Program-made: the position numbers and the translations under genes | Shown: positions 61,574 through 64,000 of the stretch, in pieces | Position numbering within the stretch: position 1 is the stretch's first letter | Layout: each line of letters starts with the position of its first letter | NCBI GenBank assembly: GCA_022822005.1 | Contig: JAJECO010000026.1 | Location: 35,683-99,682, forward strand | DNA: 64,000 nt | Direction: 5' to 3' | Origin: Candidatus Poribacteria bacterium | GTDB lineage: Bacteria; Poribacteria; WGA-4E; PCPOR2b | The notes under the pieces: model-generated | The model's input: the letters and a program-made list of their open reading frames with translations, nothing else | What the model was told of the DNA's origin: nothing | Databases searched by the model: none

Positions 61574-62734
61574 CTACTCCTCAACGAGCTGCAACAATTC
61601 ATTGAACGTTTCCGTCATGAGTTCATCGGGAGAGGCATCAAATCTTTCCTGATAAAACCGTTCAAAGATTTCTATGGGCTGCTGCATTTCCTCAATTGGT
61701 ATTTCCTCTTGAGCAGCCTGGACAGGTAGTTCGACCTCAACGCTCAAGACTTCTCCGCCGTGTCGGTGAAACACCTCCCGTATCTCGTCACTAATTCCAA
61801 CAGCCGGTTGCTCCAGTTTCAGTTGTATCTGAATATATGTCCCATCCCATTCGGCTGACATTGCTGATGAACGTACCTCGTCGAGGCTCCCCGTTACAGT
61901 GCAGAGTTTCTTGAAAACAGGAATCTCTATTTCTTCCACCCCCACATCACCGGAGGCTGAAACGTCCAGCAGATACACCTTCTTAGAGTAGTTAGCTTCG
62001 TTAAACCTGAGTGGTATCGGTGAGCCAGCATATTGGACCAGATAGCTTGTCCCGCTTATAGCATGTGGTCGGTGCAGATGTCCGAGTGCGACATACGTCG
62101 CGTCATCGGGGAAATCGGTGACTCGCATCGCTGTCGCCCCGCCGATTTGGATATTTCGTTCCGAATCTCCCACAGTTCCGCCGTGAACGAAGAGGTGCCC
62201 CATCAGAATCTTAGGAATTCCCGGCGGCATGCAATCAACGCATTGGCGATAAAATTCCTTCAATCGTTCCCGGTAACGTTCCGCTCTTTCCGGTTGCGTC
62301 TCAAATGAGATGTGGGATAGCTCATTTTCGGAGAGGTACGGAACCGGTCCAATAGCAACGCTCGGATTTTCAGCGGGAAAAGTAAAAACACACTCCGCGG
62401 GTTCAGCTGCAAGTCCGACGACGTGAATCCGTCCCATTCGTAGAAACTCTCGGGGCGCAGCCAAATTCCTCGGAGAGTCATGATTACCGGCGGTGATGAC
62501 AGCGCAAGCGTGTGTCTCGCGGTATAGTCTGAATAGGAATTGATAGTAGAGGTCGGTTGCTTCAGAGGAAGGGAGTGCCGTATCGAAAATGTCGCCCGAC
62601 ACAATTAGGACATCAACCGCGTTTTCTTGGAGCATCTTCAATAGCCAATCGAGGAATTGACGGTGTTCCTCGATCCGACTCCGCTCATAGAGTCGATGCC
62701 CAATGTGCCAATCTGATGTGTGAAGAATACGCAT
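61574..62734 (-). CDS. sbcD: SbcD exonuclease subunit
   Basis: SbcD is the Mre11-like metallophosphoesterase. I use the ATG at 62734 (MRILHTSDWHIGH); a GTG 14 codons upstream adds an unlikely Ser-rich leader. The five metal motifs are visible: SDWHIGH, SGDIFDTA, TAGNHDSP, LMGHLFVHGG and LGHLHRPH. The C-terminal capping domain of about 120 residues follows. It shares a 130-base divergent region with the TlpA-like gene. Confidence 0.95.
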   Translation of the reverse strand: MRILHTSDWHIGHRLYERSRIEEHRQFLDWLLKMLQENAVDVLIVSGDIFDTALPSSEATDLYYQFLFRLYRETHACAVITAGNHDSPRNLAAPREFLRMGRIHVVGLAAEPAECVFTFPAENPSVAIGPVPYLSENELSHISFETQPERAERYRERLKEFYRQCVDCMPPGIPKILMGHLFVHGGTVGDSERNIQIGGATAMRVTDFPDDATYVALGHLHRPHAISGTSYLVQYAGSPIPLRFNEANYSKKVYLLDVSASGDVGVEEIEIPVFKKLCTVTGSLDEVRSSAMSAEWDGTYIQIQLKLEQPAVGISDEIREVFHRHGGEVLSVEVELPVQAAQEEIPIEEMQQPIEIFERFYQERFDASPDELMTETFNELLQLVEE

Positions 62735-62766
62735 AGAGGAAGAGTTCTTGCTTGAGTAGATTCGGC

Positions 62767-62795
62767 TTGAGGTCACTATGGTCTACTGATATAAT
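62767..62795 (+). promoter_or_regulatory. Promoter and palindrome upstream of TlpA-like gene
   Basis: TTGAGG and TATAAT are spaced by 17 bases, with a perfect -10 box. An inverted repeat GGTCTA (62780-62785) and TAGACC (62795-62800) spans the -10 box, a plausible operator for a repressor. The same region is upstream of sbcD on the other strand. Confidence 0.5.
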
Positions 62796-62865
62796 AGACC
62801 GAGTTTACGAGACCAGCTCTCGTAACTGACATCGTGGTGATTTGAACTGCTTAGGAGGACGACAG

Positions 62866-63408
62866 ATGAAACCACTTTCAGCGCCTTTTGTTACTGCTTG
62901 TATCCTGTTTTTGCTGACATTTTCTTTCGCTAATTGCGTGTCCCAGGATTCGGCAACTCGTGGGAAAGCGAGTGCGCTCAATGAGAAACTTGCACCCGAC
63001 TTCACACTGCGAGACCTAAAGGGAGATTGGGTAACTCTATCAGACTTCAGAGGTCAACCTGTCGTGCTCAACTTCTGGGCGACCTGGTGTGCCCCCTGTC
63101 GCGCGGAGATTCCACATCTGGAAGCGCTCTACAAAAAGTATAAGGATCAAGGGCTAATAGTCTTTGGCGTGAACAGCGAGACTGACTATATGAAAGTAAA
63201 GCGCTTTGCAGCACCCCGCATTTCATATACCGTCCTCTTAGACGGAAACACCCAAACTCAGGGGTACGATGTCAGAGGCATCCCATGCACATACTATATT
63301 GACAGGAAAGGTATTGTGCGATCCCGTAGCGTGGGTTTTGGTTCTGGCGACGAAGCACTTATCGAGAAAAAGATAAAAGAACTTCTCGCTGATGCGGATT
63401 ATCAATAA
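62866..63408 (+). CDS. TlpA/ResA-like thioredoxin-fold protein
   Basis: This 180-residue protein has an N-terminal hydrophobic segment (ACILFLLTFSFANC) that is either a signal anchor or a lipoprotein signal with a weak lipobox, then a thioredoxin fold of the AhpC/TSA-TlpA class with WATWCAPCRAEIPHLEAL. The CAPC pair is the redox centre. The cis-Pro region and the terminal GVVRSRSVGFG-type beta-strand pattern are present. It would reduce disulphides in the periplasm, for instance in cytochrome maturation. The start at 62866 has TAGGAGG upstream. Confidence 0.9.
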   Translation: MKPLSAPFVTACILFLLTFSFANCVSQDSATRGKASALNEKLAPDFTLRDLKGDWVTLSDFRGQPVVLNFWATWCAPCRAEIPHLEALYKKYKDQGLIVFGVNSETDYMKVKRFAAPRISYTVLLDGNTQTQGYDVRGIPCTYYIDRKGIVRSRSVGFGSGDEALIEKKIKELLADADYQ

Positions 63409-63442
63409 GGTAATTGGGGCGAAATGTGTTTATCGATCCTAC

Positions 63443-64000
63443 TTAAAATTCCAACAGTTCATCTAGTTCCTTCTCATCTGCTTCCTCTAGCGAAATTGCA
63501 TTCTCTACATCCTCCGCGTCCTCTTTGGAGACAAAACCGTACAATTCAATTTCCGCGATTTTTGCCGGTGCGTTTACGTGACCGGTATAAATCCGCCATC
63601 CACGCACTCGCTGGATGTTTTTCTGCCTGAGTTCTGCGTCATCTGAAGTTCGACGGATCCGAATTTTAATACCTGCTGTGCGCACAGCGCGATTCAGACG
63701 GACATCGGTGACCTTCTGATCAACATTCTTAATCTCCTTAATTCGTCCCCACCGCCCTTGGTTATCAGCCACCCATATATCAAATGCTTTCACATTAGAG
63801 GAATGCATTACAATGCGATGGATGGATCGGGACGCAGGCAAAAGTATCACTGATTCGGAAGAGGCGTGATTGCTCTGAACGGTATCCGAAGATGCCTCGG
63901 CATACTGCGACTGACCAATCGTCTTCAAATCGCCATCAACGATCGCCGGATCATTGGCTTGTACACCGTCTATAAGAGAGTAGTTTTCACTCCACGTTTG
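63443..64000 (-). CDS. F5/8-type-C-like domain protein, truncated by window
   Basis: The frame is open to the right edge, so the N-terminus lies outside the window. At least 185 residues are visible. The pattern (IDGVQANDPAIVDGDLKT, VILLPASRSIHRIVMHSSNV, FDIWVADNQGRWGRI, IKIRIRRTSD, AKIAEIELYGF) matches a discoidin or F5/8 type C beta-sandwich, which usually binds carbohydrates or other surface ligands. A TTG at 63928 could in principle be a start, but the conserved first strands lie upstream of it. The acidic tail ends ELDELLEF. Confidence 0.6.
   Translation of the reverse strand, partial: QTWSENYSLIDGVQANDPAIVDGDLKTIGQSQYAEASSDTVQSNHASSESVILLPASRSIHRIVMHSSNVKAFDIWVADNQGRWGRIKEIKNVDQKVTDVRLNRAVRTAGIKIRIRRTSDDAELRQKNIQRVRGWRIYTGHVNAPAKIAEIELYGFVSKEDAEDVENAISLEEADEKELDELLEF

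Overview
The window is a dense bacterial chromosomal segment with roughly balanced base composition, short intergenic gaps and many ATGA start/stop overlaps. No rRNA, tRNA, CRISPR array, phage or insertion sequence was recognised by eye. The gene mix combines a type II secretion cluster, complex I, a phytanoyl-CoA dioxygenase family protein, Gfo/Idh/MocA and xylose-isomerase-like TIM-barrel enzymes, lipoprotein-like serpins, a short archaeal-type ProRS and a halogenase-like flavoprotein. That mix suggests a Candidatus Poribacteria-like or related environmental lineage. This placement is an inference from gene content, not from a marker-gene comparison.

Region 1 (1-16.5 kb) is almost all minus strand. 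It holds the 3' end of a TPR protein (plus strand), a flavin-dependent halogenase-like oxidoreductase, a small hypothetical gene, and a continuous T2SS cluster transcribed in the order gspE-F-G-H-I-J-K-L-M-D. The secretin is unusually large (six N1-like modules), the GspL-like protein looks like a PilM-PilN fusion, and GspK carries four VNIN/helix-hairpin-helix units. A HAD-like protein lies upstream of gspE. Region 2 (16.5-30.5 kb) has a solitary ThDP enzyme diverging from an 11-subunit complex I operon, nuoABCD-HIJKLMN. This operon has a strong predicted promoter and a clear terminator, lacks nuoEFG, and has an unknown membrane protein gene between nuoC and nuoD.

Region 3 (30.7-42.9 kb) holds a Gfo/Idh oxidoreductase plus hydroxypyruvate isomerase-like pair, two linked genes that look like the halves of a DUF6178 protein, htpX, a solitary periplasmic binding protein, proS, a type II restriction-modification pair, and two tandem lipoprotein serpins. 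Region 4 (42.9-49.4 kb) has pgk, sucC, a PhyH dioxygenase, an MNT/HEPN toxin-antitoxin pair, a TIM-barrel epimerase and an aldehyde dehydrogenase. Region 5 (49.6-64 kb) begins with the most striking gene, an 879-residue fusion of a GlmU-like sugar nucleotidyltransferase and left-handed beta-helix to a DUF89 damage-control phosphatase domain. It is followed by acsA behind a near-consensus promoter, an orphan sulfopyruvate-decarboxylase-alpha-like gene, a translationally coupled small gene and CsgG/FlgT-like exported protein, a RibD-C reductase and MOSC pair, sbcDC, a TlpA-like thioredoxin, and a truncated F5/8-type-C-like protein running off the right edge.

The parts form several coherent units: envelope export (T2SS, exported CsgG-like protein, serpins), ion-pumping respiration (nuo), central carbon and acetate metabolism (pgk, sucC, acsA), sugar or acid catabolism (Gfo/Idh, TIM barrels, aldehyde dehydrogenase), and genome defence and repair (R-M, HEPN/MNT, SbcCD).
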